NCBI GenBank assembly: GCA_009695405.1
Contig: SIAZ01000154.1
Location: 1 to 8,940 of the forward strand
DNA from: Pedosphaera sp.
GTDB lineage: Bacteria; Verrucomicrobiota; Verrucomicrobiia; Limisphaerales; UBA9464
Length of the DNA: 8,940 bases
Direction: 5' to 3'
The notes below the pieces were generated by a model. It had not been told where the DNA came from. It saw only the letters and a list, made by a program, of their open reading frames with translations, and ran no database searches. A program made the translations under genes and the position numbers. This document shows positions 1-8,060 of this stretch, piece after piece. Each line of letters opens with the position of its first letter. Within the stretch, counting starts at the first letter, position 1.

Positions 1-158
1 AGTTCCTTTGCGATCCGCTTCCGGCTCCACGCGGGATGCTCCTCAATCCATCTCCGTAACCACTCCACTTCCTCAGATCCCATCCGTCGCCCTTGCAATA
101 CTAGTTCTTTAAGCACGCCCTGCTTTCTGAGCTCTTTGCCGCTGGTAGTACAGCTCAT
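1..158 (-). CDS. Transposase-like ORF, N-terminal part (runs off window)
   Basis: An open frame starts with ATG at 158-156 and continues past base 1, giving 52 visible residues. Residues about 20-52 (LVLQGRRMGSEEVEWLRRWI, then EEHPAWSRKRIAKEL) resemble the helix-turn-helix-like N-terminus of DUF4338/DruA-type and related transposase proteins, where a 'HPxWSRxRLxxEL' pattern is typical. That match is from memory and is moderate. The frame begins 2 bp inside the terminal repeat at 161-181, so this is the first gene of the insertion sequence entering from the left. The TGA of the interrupted host gene (161-159) directly abuts this ATG in the same frame. No good ribosome binding site precedes the ATG. 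An alternative start is the internal ATG at 83-81, preceded by a purine-rich AAGGGCGACGG. The catalytic domain lies outside the window, so the family cannot be settled from this part. Confidence 0.6.
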   Translation of the reverse strand, partial: MSCTTSGKELRKQGVLKELVLQGRRMGSEEVEWLRRWIEEHPAWSRKRIAKE

Positions 159-160
159 TC

Positions 161-181
161 ACCGACAACTTGTGAATGCAC
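161..181 (-). repeat. Terminal inverted repeat of left insertion sequence
   Basis: Read on the minus strand inward from the host gene, the repeat is GTGCATTCAC, A, AGTTG, T, CGGT. It matches the + strand at 8233-8253 at 19 of 21 positions, differing only by A/G and T/A. Each copy lies at the edge of a transposase reading frame: here 2 bp before the transposase ATG, and at the right 5 bp after the transposase stop. This is what the left and right ends of one insertion sequence family look like. The match ends just after the outer GTG, so the boundary is good to 1-2 bases. Confidence 0.75.
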
Positions 182-494
182 CGGGGCTACCGAGGGAGAA
201 ACATTCTGCATCGCTTAATTTACCAGAACGAATCTGGATTGAGTTTACGAACATCTCTCGGCGTTCGTCTTGATCACCATCGCCGAAAAGAATCGCTGTG
301 ACTTGCAGAGTGCGACGGGCGCTATCCAGTCCTTGGTTAGCGGTCCAATCGTCCTGTTTTACACCGTCGACGTATTTGACAACAACGGGCGGATTTACTG
401 CCATATCATAGGCGGCCACCACTCGATGCCAAGCGCCTGCGGTAAAGGTACCACGCCCATTGTAGCCACCACCCCCTTGACCGAAATTGCTACC

Positions 495-497
495 CTA
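495..497 (-). other. In-frame TAG inside the LamG domain
   Basis: Codon 506 of the secreted protein gene is TAG, flanked by ...GAC CTC TTC TGG before and GGT AGC AAT TTC GGT after. The protein sequence on both sides reads as one continuous LamG domain in one frame, so this is a point nonsense change and not a frameshift. A single base change from CAG (Gln), AAG, GAG, TGG or similar would explain it. Confidence 0.75.
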
Positions 498-2023
498 CCA
501 GAAGAGGTCGCCATCGTCACTGTTAGCGAGTGAACTGGTCTGCCAGAGGGAAGCAGCACCGGGGCCGCTGGAGGCCACATAAACATCCATGATCAAGGTG
601 TATTGGTTCACTCGAGTTCCGCCGCCATTGGGGGAGATCCCATGGGTCATCACATAGCCGATCTTGCGATCGAGTGTACCCGGAACACGGAGCACTTTGG
701 CGTCGCCACCGGGCAGAGCCGTCAAGCCGTAGGAACTCACAGTGCCGAAGGAGGTTTTGTCCGCTGTGGAACCGGTAGGTCCGTCGAAGGTTGAATCAAA
801 GTAGGCCAACGCTTGGCCTACACTGGCTCGTAGATCGCCCGGCTCAAAGTCCCACTGACCGGTTACTGTAGTGGAAGAACCACCGGAAGTAACGATGCCG
901 AAGTTCCACGAATTGGTGCGATTGACAGCCACTGAATCGGCGTACTCCAGACGCACAAGGTTGTCGCGAGTCGTACGGGTCGCATTGGGTGCATAAACTA
1001 AGCTTATGAAGCCATTGGTCTTGGACAAAGACTGGGGAACCACTTTAGTGCCATTGAGGAAGAGTCCAACTTCGGCGGTTTGCACTGTGCTTTTGGCATC
1101 GACAATCGTAACCGTAATGGGAGCAGCAGCAGCAACACCGTCGGAACCAGGTCCAGGGGTGGCTTCGGCGACATAGGCCGCAAACGGAATAGGGCTAGTG
1201 GAATCGATGAACGACTGTATGGCACGCTCATCGTTAGGATCATTAACTAGAATACGTTCGCCACCTTCGTTCACCGTGTAGAACTGAAGATTTGCCCCAT
1301 GCCCGGTCTGCCAATAAAGCAATCGAACTGGGTACAACCCCGCGGTGGGTGCATTGACAACCCAAGTGTTTTCATTGCGTTGATTAGAAGCGAACGGTTT
1401 GAACGCATTGCGATCATACTCCCCGACTTTTGTTCCAAAGAAGTCGCGTGGGTTAGCACCCACAAATACGGCGTAGCCATCGTCGTCATTAACATCGGTT
1501 CGATCGGATGAGACACTCACTCCGAACACTGTGATTCCAGCGGGTAATTTGAGAAATCCGACGGCTTCAACGGCGAAGTTAGCAAAATGGCCGCCGGCAC
1601 CGGGAATGCCAGGAAAGAGCGCGGCCGTGTCGAAGGTGCGAACAACGTTACCTTCGATATCCGTAACGTCGACAGGGACAGGGCTACCCGAATCCCCGAG
1701 TTCGAAATTGATTGTTTCAACTGACCAAGCCGCCGTCGGAGAAATCTGTTCGCCGGGGATTGCTTCATTGATTACGCGGACGCCGGCGGCATCAGTGAGG
1801 TTGCCATTGATTTGGCGCAAAGCTCGGACGCTATTATTTGCAACAAGCGTATCGGTGGGAGCCTGAGCTGTTCGGACAATGAATCCTCGAATTTTAGACC
1901 CAGTCGTTGGCAATACTACTGAGGAGGGGAGTGCGTTTGTAGGAATGGCAGCTTGTGCGATGGAGATCGCCAACAAACTACCCAAGGCTATTAAGATTTT
2001 AGAGTTAAGCATAGTTTTTAAGA

Positions 2024-2037
2024 ACGAACTAATTCGT
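2024..2037. promoter_or_regulatory. Short hairpin/dyad upstream of secreted protein gene
   Basis: The arms ACGAA and TTCGT surround a 4-base loop, CTAA, about 12 bp upstream of the ATG of the secreted LamG-type protein gene. The position, in the 5' leader near the ribosome entry site, would suit a translational or operator role. The arms are only 5 bp, so chance is a fair explanation. No Shine-Dalgarno sequence is visible before the ATG, which is preceded by TTCTTAAAAACT. No clear terminator follows the upstream DUF1501 gene in the 132-bp gap 2013-2144. Confidence 0.2.
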
Positions 2038-2144
2038 GAAGATGCTGCTACCAGCGTCCTCAGGAGTCCAATCAGTTTTAAAAACTCTTAACCTATATTT
2101 TCATATTTAAAGCTTTATCAATGAACACCTTTCGTCTAAGGAAT

Positions 2145-3605
2145 TTATCCGACAAGATCACCGATTACCCGCGCTTCTTCCACTCCGGTTAAGCGTTGGT
2201 CAAGGCCTTGGTGCTTATAGGCAAACCGTCGATGGTTTCGCCCGAGCAAATGAAGCACGGTCGCATGGAAGTCTCGGATGTGGACTGGATTTTTGATAAT
2301 ATTATAGGAGAAATCGTCTGTTTTCCCGTAAACAACCCCGCCCTTTGATCCACCTCCAGCCATCCACATCGAGAAACAGCGAGGATGATGATCGCGCCCG
2401 TAATTATCCCGCGCCACTCCGCCCTGACTATAGATTGTCCGACCAAACTCGCCGCCCCAAATAATAAGTGTCTCGTCAAATAATCCGCGCTGTTTCAAAT
2501 CTTGGATTAGCCCGTAGCAGGCTCGATCGACGTCTCGGCACTGCGCTGGCATTCGCCCCGCGACATTGCCATGATGATCCCAGTTATTATGGTAAATTTG
2601 CACAAATCGGACACCCCGCTCCACTAAGCGTCGAGCAAGCAAGGTAGAATAGGCAAAAGAACCGGGCTTACGCGCTTGTTCTCCATAAAGTTGATAAGTG
2701 GAGTCCGGTTCACCCGAGACCGCCGTCAATTCCGGCACACTCGTCTGCATACGAAAGGCCATTTCAAACTGCTGTATCCGTGTGTGTGTCTCTGGATCAC
2801 CGATCTCTTGATGAGTGATTTCGTTTAAGCGCTTCAAACCATCTAACTGAGCACGCCGTAAATGATCGGGGACGCCAGGAGGGTTATTAAGAAAAAGAAT
2901 GGGATCGCCGGCGCTACGAAAGGAAACTCCAGCGTGTTCGCCAGGAAGATAGCCGCTGGACCATAAGCGGCCCGAGATGGCTTGAATCTGCTCTTTATTA
3001 CTAGGCTCAGCGACCAGCACCACAAAGGCTGGTAAATTTTGATTCAATGTTCCCAAGCCATAGCTGACCCAAGAACCAATACAGGGACGACCTTGCACTT
3101 GATTCCCAGTCTGCATAGCGCAGATCGCTGGTTCATGATTGATAGCTTCTGTGTGCATCGACCGTATCAGACAGAGATCATCTATCGTTTTAGCCGTCCA
3201 CGGTAACATCTCGGTGTTCATCCAAAGTCCATTGGAACCGGCTTGGCTAAAACGGAATTTGGATGGGGCGATAGGAAATCGAGATTGCCCCGAGGTCATA
3301 GTGGTCAGTCGTTGACCCTTGCGAATCGATTCAGGGAGGTCTTTATCGTACCACTCATTCATTTTTGGTTTATAATCCCACAGATCCATCTGGGACGGTC
3401 CTCCCACCATATGCAGATAAATAACGTGCTTGGCCTTGGTGGGAAAATGAGCGGACTGAAGGTCCATCGGTTCGGTATTCGCTCCGGTTAACCGACCCAC
3501 GTCGCCGATGAGATGGGATAGGGCGGCCAACCCCATCACATTTCTACCACGTGCAAAAAATTGACGCCGATTCTCAAGGAGTTTGTAGTCGGTAAATAGA
3601 CTCAT
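2145..3605 (-). CDS. DUF1501 domain protein (sulfatase-like fold, exported)
   Basis: This 486-residue protein has the full architecture and usual length of the DUF1501 family, which is related to the alkaline phosphatase/sulfatase fold and is abundant in Planctomycetota and Verrucomicrobiota. The N-terminus has a twin-arginine-like motif, NRRQFFARG (residues 12-20), before a weakly hydrophobic stretch MGLAALSHL, suggesting Tat export. Family signatures are YLHMVGGPSQMDLWDYKP (about 63-80), the IRSMHTEAINHEPA segment (about 147-160), a WGGEFGRT motif, and the C-terminal GKTDDFSYNI, PVHIRDFHATVLHLLG and GLDQRLTGV. The start ATG lies 18 bp after the stop of the DUF1549/1553 gene with no separate promoter visible, so the two are probably cotranscribed. 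No strong ribosome binding site is present in the gap. The substrate is unknown. The pairing with a cytochrome-type DUF1549/1553 protein is the standard arrangement. Confidence 0.92.
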   Translation of the reverse strand: MSLFTDYKLLENRRQFFARGRNVMGLAALSHLIGDVGRLTGANTEPMDLQSAHFPTKAKHVIYLHMVGGPSQMDLWDYKPKMNEWYDKDLPESIRKGQRLTTMTSGQSRFPIAPSKFRFSQAGSNGLWMNTEMLPWTAKTIDDLCLIRSMHTEAINHEPAICAMQTGNQVQGRPCIGSWVSYGLGTLNQNLPAFVVLVAEPSNKEQIQAISGRLWSSGYLPGEHAGVSFRSAGDPILFLNNPPGVPDHLRRAQLDGLKRLNEITHQEIGDPETHTRIQQFEMAFRMQTSVPELTAVSGEPDSTYQLYGEQARKPGSFAYSTLLARRLVERGVRFVQIYHNNWDHHGNVAGRMPAQCRDVDRACYGLIQDLKQRGLFDETLIIWGGEFGRTIYSQGGVARDNYGRDHHPRCFSMWMAGGGSKGGVVYGKTDDFSYNIIKNPVHIRDFHATVLHLLGRNHRRFAYKHQGLDQRLTGVEEARVIGDLVG

Positions 3606-3623
3606 TTTAAGCAGTTTTTCGCC

Positions 3624-6600
3624 TTATTTGTTCAAAACCTCATCCAAATTCATTAACTGATTAGCGACTAAGGTCAGTGCGGCCAATCGCGAGGAATTGA
3701 GGCTCAACTCTGCCTTCAGTTCTCCGACACCGATCAAACGCGTCGCCTCTTCAGGATGCGCGTGATAGAAAGCTTCCTGAAGCTCGAAACTAGAGGTGAC
3801 AACTGATTTTTCTGTAGGTCGAAGTCGGCGATTTAAAATCCGACGTGCTAACTGATCCACCCAGTCGTCTGATGTGGTCTTCTCGGTGAGTAAAACAGCT
3901 TCAGCCAAATGCCGAGCAGCCTCGATCAATTGGGGATCATTAAGTGTTGCGAGTGCCTGCAACGGGGTGTTGGTGCGTTCGCGCCGAACCGAACAGGTTT
4001 CGCGACTCGGAGCATTGAAAATATCCATCGAGGCCGGCGGCGCTGCGCGTTTCCAAAAAGTATACATCGAACGCCGATAAAGGGATTCGCCGGTATCGCG
4101 CTGATATCGCTTAGTATTACTTTCAGGCATGGCTACGGGTTCCCATACGCCCTCAGGTTGATATGGTTTCACACTGGGGCCACCCCGCTTACGAACGAGC
4201 AAGCCTGCCACTGCCAAGGCATGGTCTCGTACCATTTCGGCATCCATTCGGAACCGAGGTCCCCGACTGAGATACCGATTGGATGGATCCTTTTGGAGTT
4301 TGGTCGGCGAGGTCACAGTCGATTGACGGTAGGTAGCAGAGAGAACCATTTGCCGGAATAACCGCTTCACGTCCCAGCCATTCTGTTGGAAGTCCACGGC
4401 AAGCCAGTCGAGCAACTCTTGATTCACCGGTGCCTCACCCATGACTCCAAAATCTTCGGCTGTTTTCACGAGGCCAACACCAAAGACTTCGGACCAAAAT
4501 CGGTTGACTGTGACCCGTGCTGTGAGTGGATTTTCTGGAGAGATCAACCAGTGAGCGAGCCCAAGCCGATTAGAAGGTGAGGCACTTGGAAAGGGGTTTA
4601 AGGCAGTAAAAACACCTGCTTTTACGCTATCGCGTTTCTGATCATACTGACCTCGAAACAAAATATTTGCGACCGGCATGGTGTCCATTCGCTCGATTTG
4701 AATATGGGTAACCGGGCTGCTGGACCGGATATAATCTCGTTCACGTTCAAGTTGACTAAGGGAGATGATGGCTTGTTGAAAGGGCTTGTAGCCGTTTAAG
4801 AACTCATCCAGGAAATCCTTGCGATCTTCCGGTTTCCATTGAGCCACAGTGACAGAGAGTAACGCCTCAAGGGCATCTATCGAAACTAGGCCTCGAACCT
4901 CGTGCGCATTGAGGGAACGAGTATAAAGTCGGACGTCCTGAACCGAGCCACCCGTGAAAAAGTCGGAACTGGTTCGTCGAGCGACGGTAAAGGGAGCGTC
5001 AGTTCGGAGAGTACCAGTGACTTTATTCGGGCCCGTCTCCAACTCAGTTCCAGTGCCATTGACGTACACTCGTACACCTTCAGAGAGACCCGAGCCATCG
5101 CAGGTCACCACGACATGCTGCCAGTCGCCTTTCTTAGCAATACTCTTACGGGTGCGAACTTTGAGAGCATTATCCGGCCATTGATTGACCAAATGGGTAC
5201 CGAAGGTGCCTTGTTCGTACCAGAGATCCCATCCGCGAAAATTCTTACTGCCATCCATACGAGCCAGAATGGAACCGGACGGTGGCGCATTGGTGGGAAC
5301 AAAAACCCAAGCACCAAAGGAGAAAGGTTTTCCCAATTCGAAATCACCCGCGTCTTTCAATTCCACAGAGCCACCCTCTGTAAACCGGGCCGAGATACCG
5401 GAATGCCCGCCCTCGACCCAGTTCACTTTCCCAGAGGTTGATACAGTCCGTATTTTACCATTAACGCGAGCGGTTACTTCCGAACCTTGCGCGGTGTTCA
5501 GTGGGATCTGTGTTTGCAAATCGAGTTGGAGATTTTTTGATACGTCCGAAGTTTTTAATCCACTGACCCAAGTCAAAAACAAGCTGTCGGCATTCGTACG
5601 CGCTTGGGTTAAGGCTCTTTTTGCCAAGTCAATCAGCGGCGGCAAAGTGTCCCAACGAGCACGCAATACCGGATCCTTCACCACCACTAAACTTGGGGTG
5701 GAATCCTTAACATTACCGTCAAAGGCGGGTTGACGGGTATTTCTAAAAAATGCCGCCATTGAATAGAAATCGCGCTGAGGAATAGGATCAAATTTATGAT
5801 CATGGCAGGCACAGCAATTGGCGGTGAGCCCCAGCCAAACCCAAGAGGTTGTCGAGACGCGATCGTTGGCGTAGTTCGCTAGATTTTCTTCCTCGATTGT
5901 TCCACCTTCATTAGTGGTCATATTGCAGCGATGAAATCCAGTAGCGATACGTTGCTCCTCGGTGGCTTCCGGCAGCAGATCACCGGCAATCTGTTCGAGG
6001 GTGAAACGATCGAAAGACTGATTCCGATTAAAGGCTCCAATCACCCAATCCCGATAAGGCCACATCTCCCGATAGTTATCAAAGTGCAAGCCGTGCGTAT
6101 CGGCATAACGGGCTGCGTCTAACCAGTAACGAGCTCGGTGCTCGCCCCATTCAGGGGAATCCAATAACCGATCGACAAACCGTGCATAGGCATCGACTCG
6201 ATTATCCGCGAGAAATGAATCTACCCACTCAACTTCTGGGGGAAGTCCGGTCAGGTCGAGGGCAACACGCCGTGCTAAGTTCCGACGGTCTGCCTCGGGA
6301 GCCGGTTCCAGTCCACGGGACTCCAAGCCGGCCAAGATAAAGGTGTCTAAGGGAGTTTGGGCCCAATTCGTTTGTTTGACTCTTGGGAAGGTTCCCTTCT
6401 CAGGCTTGAGAAAAGACCAATGTGGCTGCCACGAAGCTCCTTGTTCGATCCACTTCCGAATGACCTCTTTTTGGGCCAGCTTAAGGTCTTTGTGAGACTC
6501 GGGCGGCGGCATGACTTCCTCTGGATCGGAACTAACTAATCGCTGCCAGAGTGGGCTTTTGCTTGGCTGCCTTGCAATAATCGCCGCACCTCGCTTCGGG

Positions 6601-6821
6601 GAGGGACCAAATAAACCCTCCGATGTGTCTAACCTGAGCCCAGCCTTTCGCGTGCCGGGATCTGGGCCATGACATTGAAAACAAGCTTCGGAGAGGATAG
6701 GCCTGACATCCCGATTGAACCGGAGGAGGTCGTCACCGCAGACCGCGATAGGCAGATCGGCAAGCATCCCGCAAAGGAGGGGAAAAATCAGGGCAGAAAA
6801 TAGGGAACGCGTTTCGTTCAT
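3624..6821 (-). CDS. PSCyt1-DUF1549-LamG-DUF1553 protein (planctomycete cytochrome c type)
   Basis: This 1065-residue exported protein has, in order: a signal peptide (about 1-29, hydrophobic SALIFPLLCGMLADLPIAV); a PSCyt1 head (about 33-135) with a c-type heme motif CFQCH (47-51) in FNRDVRPILSEACFQCHGPD and the MPPPESHKDL patch; DUF1549 (about 155-360) with LDLTGLPP, the WLDAARYADTHG region, TNEGGTIEEE and CCACHDHKFDPI (CxxCH at 336-340); a LamG/concanavalin-like insert (about 470-645, FSFGAWVFVP and WQHVVVTCDGSG); and DUF1553 (about 745-1000) with NRFWSEVFGVGLV, ELLDWLAVDF, YRRSMYTFWKR and RTNTPLQALATLND. The C-terminus (LAALTLVANQLMNLDEVLNK) is the normal family end. It lies 18 bp upstream of the DUF1501 gene and probably heads that operon. 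No Shine-Dalgarno is visible before the ATG. A role in periplasmic redox or polysaccharide breakdown is inferred from the family's usual setting, not shown. Confidence 0.93.
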   Translation of the reverse strand: MNETRSLFSALIFPLLCGMLADLPIAVCGDDLLRFNRDVRPILSEACFQCHGPDPGTRKAGLRLDTSEGLFGPSPKRGAAIIARQPSKSPLWQRLVSSDPEEVMPPPESHKDLKLAQKEVIRKWIEQGASWQPHWSFLKPEKGTFPRVKQTNWAQTPLDTFILAGLESRGLEPAPEADRRNLARRVALDLTGLPPEVEWVDSFLADNRVDAYARFVDRLLDSPEWGEHRARYWLDAARYADTHGLHFDNYREMWPYRDWVIGAFNRNQSFDRFTLEQIAGDLLPEATEEQRIATGFHRCNMTTNEGGTIEEENLANYANDRVSTTSWVWLGLTANCCACHDHKFDPIPQRDFYSMAAFFRNTRQPAFDGNVKDSTPSLVVVKDPVLRARWDTLPPLIDLAKRALTQARTNADSLFLTWVSGLKTSDVSKNLQLDLQTQIPLNTAQGSEVTARVNGKIRTVSTSGKVNWVEGGHSGISARFTEGGSVELKDAGDFELGKPFSFGAWVFVPTNAPPSGSILARMDGSKNFRGWDLWYEQGTFGTHLVNQWPDNALKVRTRKSIAKKGDWQHVVVTCDGSGLSEGVRVYVNGTGTELETGPNKVTGTLRTDAPFTVARRTSSDFFTGGSVQDVRLYTRSLNAHEVRGLVSIDALEALLSVTVAQWKPEDRKDFLDEFLNGYKPFQQAIISLSQLERERDYIRSSSPVTHIQIERMDTMPVANILFRGQYDQKRDSVKAGVFTALNPFPSASPSNRLGLAHWLISPENPLTARVTVNRFWSEVFGVGLVKTAEDFGVMGEAPVNQELLDWLAVDFQQNGWDVKRLFRQMVLSATYRQSTVTSPTKLQKDPSNRYLSRGPRFRMDAEMVRDHALAVAGLLVRKRGGPSVKPYQPEGVWEPVAMPESNTKRYQRDTGESLYRRSMYTFWKRAAPPASMDIFNAPSRETCSVRRERTNTPLQALATLNDPQLIEAARHLAEAVLLTEKTTSDDWVDQLARRILNRRLRPTEKSVVTSSFELQEAFYHAHPEEATRLIGVGELKAELSLNSSRLAALTLVANQLMNLDEVLNK

Positions 6822-6986
6822 AGTGAGCAGCCAAATAAGATCTCAAGTTTATAACAATCGAGGAATCAGCAACAGGTTGGATTCGATTGAAATCCAGTAA
6901 CTACTCAGGAAGCTTCCAGCCATAGATTGCCAATGGGTTACATGAATTACAGCATCAGTCTGCAACCTCATCCTCTAACCGAAGAG
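6822..6986. other. 165-bp gap between nuclease gene and operon start
   Basis: This gap separates the end of the Rpn-like gene from the start of the DUF1549/1553 gene and should hold the operon promoter on the minus strand. No convincing -35/-10 pair was found, although an AT-rich GTTATAAAC lies about 30 bp before the ATG. It contains a short hairpin at 6878-6896 (TGGATT, loop CGATTGA, AATCCA) and a 10-bp palindrome GGAAGCTTCC at 6908-6917. Neither is followed by a T-run, so neither looks like a standard terminator. Confidence 0.3.
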
Positions 6987-7955
6987 TCAACTTACAGGCA
7001 CGACAGATTCTGCACTGAAGGAATTGAGATCGGAGACCAAGACCGTTCGGCGCAAGAGTCGCTTCAATTCGATCGCGTCGGTGAGGGACTGAACCTGTTC
7101 ACGAACTAGGTCAGAGACCTCTCCAAATCGAGTTTCTAGAACATCTAAGACATCTTCTTGAGCCTTTTTACGGTTTCCTTTCTCAAAGCCTTGTTCAATG
7201 CCTTGTTCAAGGACGGCGAGTTCGAAACTGCTGATGGGAATCATGGTATTTGTTTTTTGTTGAGCTTGGAGTTCGGTGTTGGGTCTTCTTGTCAGATCTT
7301 CAGGTAAGGTCATCAACCAGTCAATTAAGCAGAGGATTTTGCTGACTTTTTCGACAGGTATTCCGCGTTGAAAAAGGTCTCGGATCATTTCGCTTTTGAG
7401 CTGATAACGCTCAAGGAGATTGTTCATGGTCTTTTGTGCCGCTAGGTGGGCGTCAATCACCCAGGCCACAGGGTTCCCCTTGTTGCGAGCGACGGTGAGA
7501 CGACGTCCTAGCTTGGAAAGTTTTACTGTGGCAAATTCAAAGGTGCTTTTGTTTTTGTTGCGGCGGACTTCTTTGTACTTGGAAGGTTGCCAGTCGGGAT
7601 CGGTGTCGCCGTAGACGACGAGACTGAAGACGTTTTCCTCGTAACACACACGAATACGATAGTTGTAAAGGTAGATGCGGTTTTCAAAGTTAACTTCCCT
7701 TTGGTTCTGAATTTCGAGGTGAATCAAGAAGCGGCTTTGGCTCTGATCTTTGAAGGCTACTTTGATCAATTTATCGACATGCTGAAGGCCTTGATCGGCG
7801 TTGTGAGTGATTTTTTGGAGTTCTGTATCGAGCCACTCAATGGGTTGCGCCCAATCGATCGTTTTGCCAATCGAGGGAAAGCAGAGGTCCATGAAAGGTT
7901 CAAAGAATTCTTCCAAAGCGGATTTCCAAGCGCCGTCGAATTGAATGGGATGCAT
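6987..7955 (-). CDS. Rpn family recombination-promoting nuclease / PD-(D/E)XK transposase-like, with DUF4351-like C-terminus
   Basis: This 322-residue cytoplasmic protein has the layout of Rpn/PD-(D/E)XK 'putative transposase' proteins. The N-terminal nuclease core shows the acidic residue in HVDKLIKV (D61) and the strand-borne E-x-Q motif in LIHLEIQNQ (E81, Q83), followed by the NRIYLYNYRI helix (about 92-101). A linker rich in Gln, Gly, Glu and Lys (EQGIEQGFEKGNRKKAQ, about 250-266) is typical of the family. It leads to a DUF4351-like tail (about 267-313, VLETRFGEVSDLVREQ then LTDAIELKRLLR). E. coli Rpn relatives are DNA endonucleases that stimulate RecA-independent recombination, and similar activity is inferred here. 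The length is normal and the frame intact. The start ATG (7955-7953) gives the expected N-terminus, but only a weak CCTGAGAT precedes it. It stands alone between an insertion sequence and the operon, with 165 bp to the next gene. The main uncertainty is its exact subfamily. Confidence 0.85.
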   Translation of the reverse strand: MHPIQFDGAWKSALEEFFEPFMDLCFPSIGKTIDWAQPIEWLDTELQKITHNADQGLQHVDKLIKVAFKDQSQSRFLIHLEIQNQREVNFENRIYLYNYRIRVCYEENVFSLVVYGDTDPDWQPSKYKEVRRNKNKSTFEFATVKLSKLGRRLTVARNKGNPVAWVIDAHLAAQKTMNNLLERYQLKSEMIRDLFQRGIPVEKVSKILCLIDWLMTLPEDLTRRPNTELQAQQKTNTMIPISSFELAVLEQGIEQGFEKGNRKKAQEDVLDVLETRFGEVSDLVREQVQSLTDAIELKRLLRRTVLVSDLNSFSAESVVPVS

Positions 7956-8007
7956 ATCTCAGGATTAGGTTTTCCGGAGAATGCCAGAATTCGTGATAGA
8001 TCACCCA

Positions 8008-8024
8008 TGGGCGAGTGGCGCCCA
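8008..8024. promoter_or_regulatory. GC-rich hairpin in leader of Rpn-like gene
   Basis: A perfect 6-bp stem TGGGCG / CGCCCA encloses a 5-base loop AGTGG. It lies about 53 bp upstream of the Rpn-like start codon and would be in its 5' untranslated RNA if transcription starts further upstream. No T-run follows on either strand, so it is not a standard intrinsic terminator. It could be an operator, an RNA stem or chance. Confidence 0.3.
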
Positions 8025-8060
8025 CCCCCTCTTTGGGTAAGGAAGGGGAATAAAATTTGA

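Larger units (their letters stand above)
1..181 (-). mobile_element. Insertion sequence, 5' (transposase-start) end
   Basis: The element occupies the left edge and continues beyond base 1. Its boundary is set by the 21-bp terminal repeat at 161-181, which has a near-identical inverted partner at 8233-8253 beside a second transposase. Inside the boundary a transposase-like ORF reads away from it on the minus strand. Just outside it, the LamG-domain protein gene stops resembling its family, as expected for an insertion into the 3' end of that gene. The target-site duplication cannot be seen because the other end of the element is missing. Confidence 0.65.
159..2012 (-). pseudogene. Secreted PA14-like/LamG-domain protein, broken by TAG and IS
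   Basis: The gene starts at ATG 2012-2010. An N-terminal Sec signal peptide (MLNSKILIALGSLLAISIAQA) probably is cut after the AQA near residue 21. The middle holds a PA14-like stretch (about 217-247, NAPTAGLYPVRLLYW then GANLQFYTV) and a beta-rich segment (about 298-372). From about 385 a LamG/concanavalin-like domain begins at GQWDFEPGDLRASVG. The first frame ends at TAG 497-495 after DGDLFW (505 residues). The same frame continues without shift as GSNFGQGGGGYNGRGTF, AWHRVVAAYD and VDGVKQDDW, the expected second half of a LamG domain, for 111 more residues to TGA 161-159. The native end stops at about LSDAECFSLGSPG. The last residues, AFTSCR, are encoded by the insertion sequence end. A sequencing error at the TAG is possible, and a 505-residue truncated protein may still be made and exported. 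Function is unknown, likely cell-surface or carbohydrate binding. Confidence 0.75.

Noticed and set aside
2074..2086. AT-only dyad AGTTTTAAAAACT as terminator or operator
   Set aside because: It has no GC stem and no T-run in a sensible position, and such symmetry is common in AT-rich sequence.
3909..4361. 150-residue + strand open frame opposite the DUF1553 part
   Set aside because: It is antisense to conserved coding sequence and its composition reads as a shadow frame.
4902..5733. Long + strand open frames (about 180 residues each) opposite the DUF1549/1553 gene
   Set aside because: They lie wholly antisense to a gene with clear family motifs and show no recognisable domain or ribosome binding site.
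7587..8060. 157-residue + strand frame opposite the Rpn-like N-terminus
   Set aside because: It is the antisense shadow of the nuclease gene.
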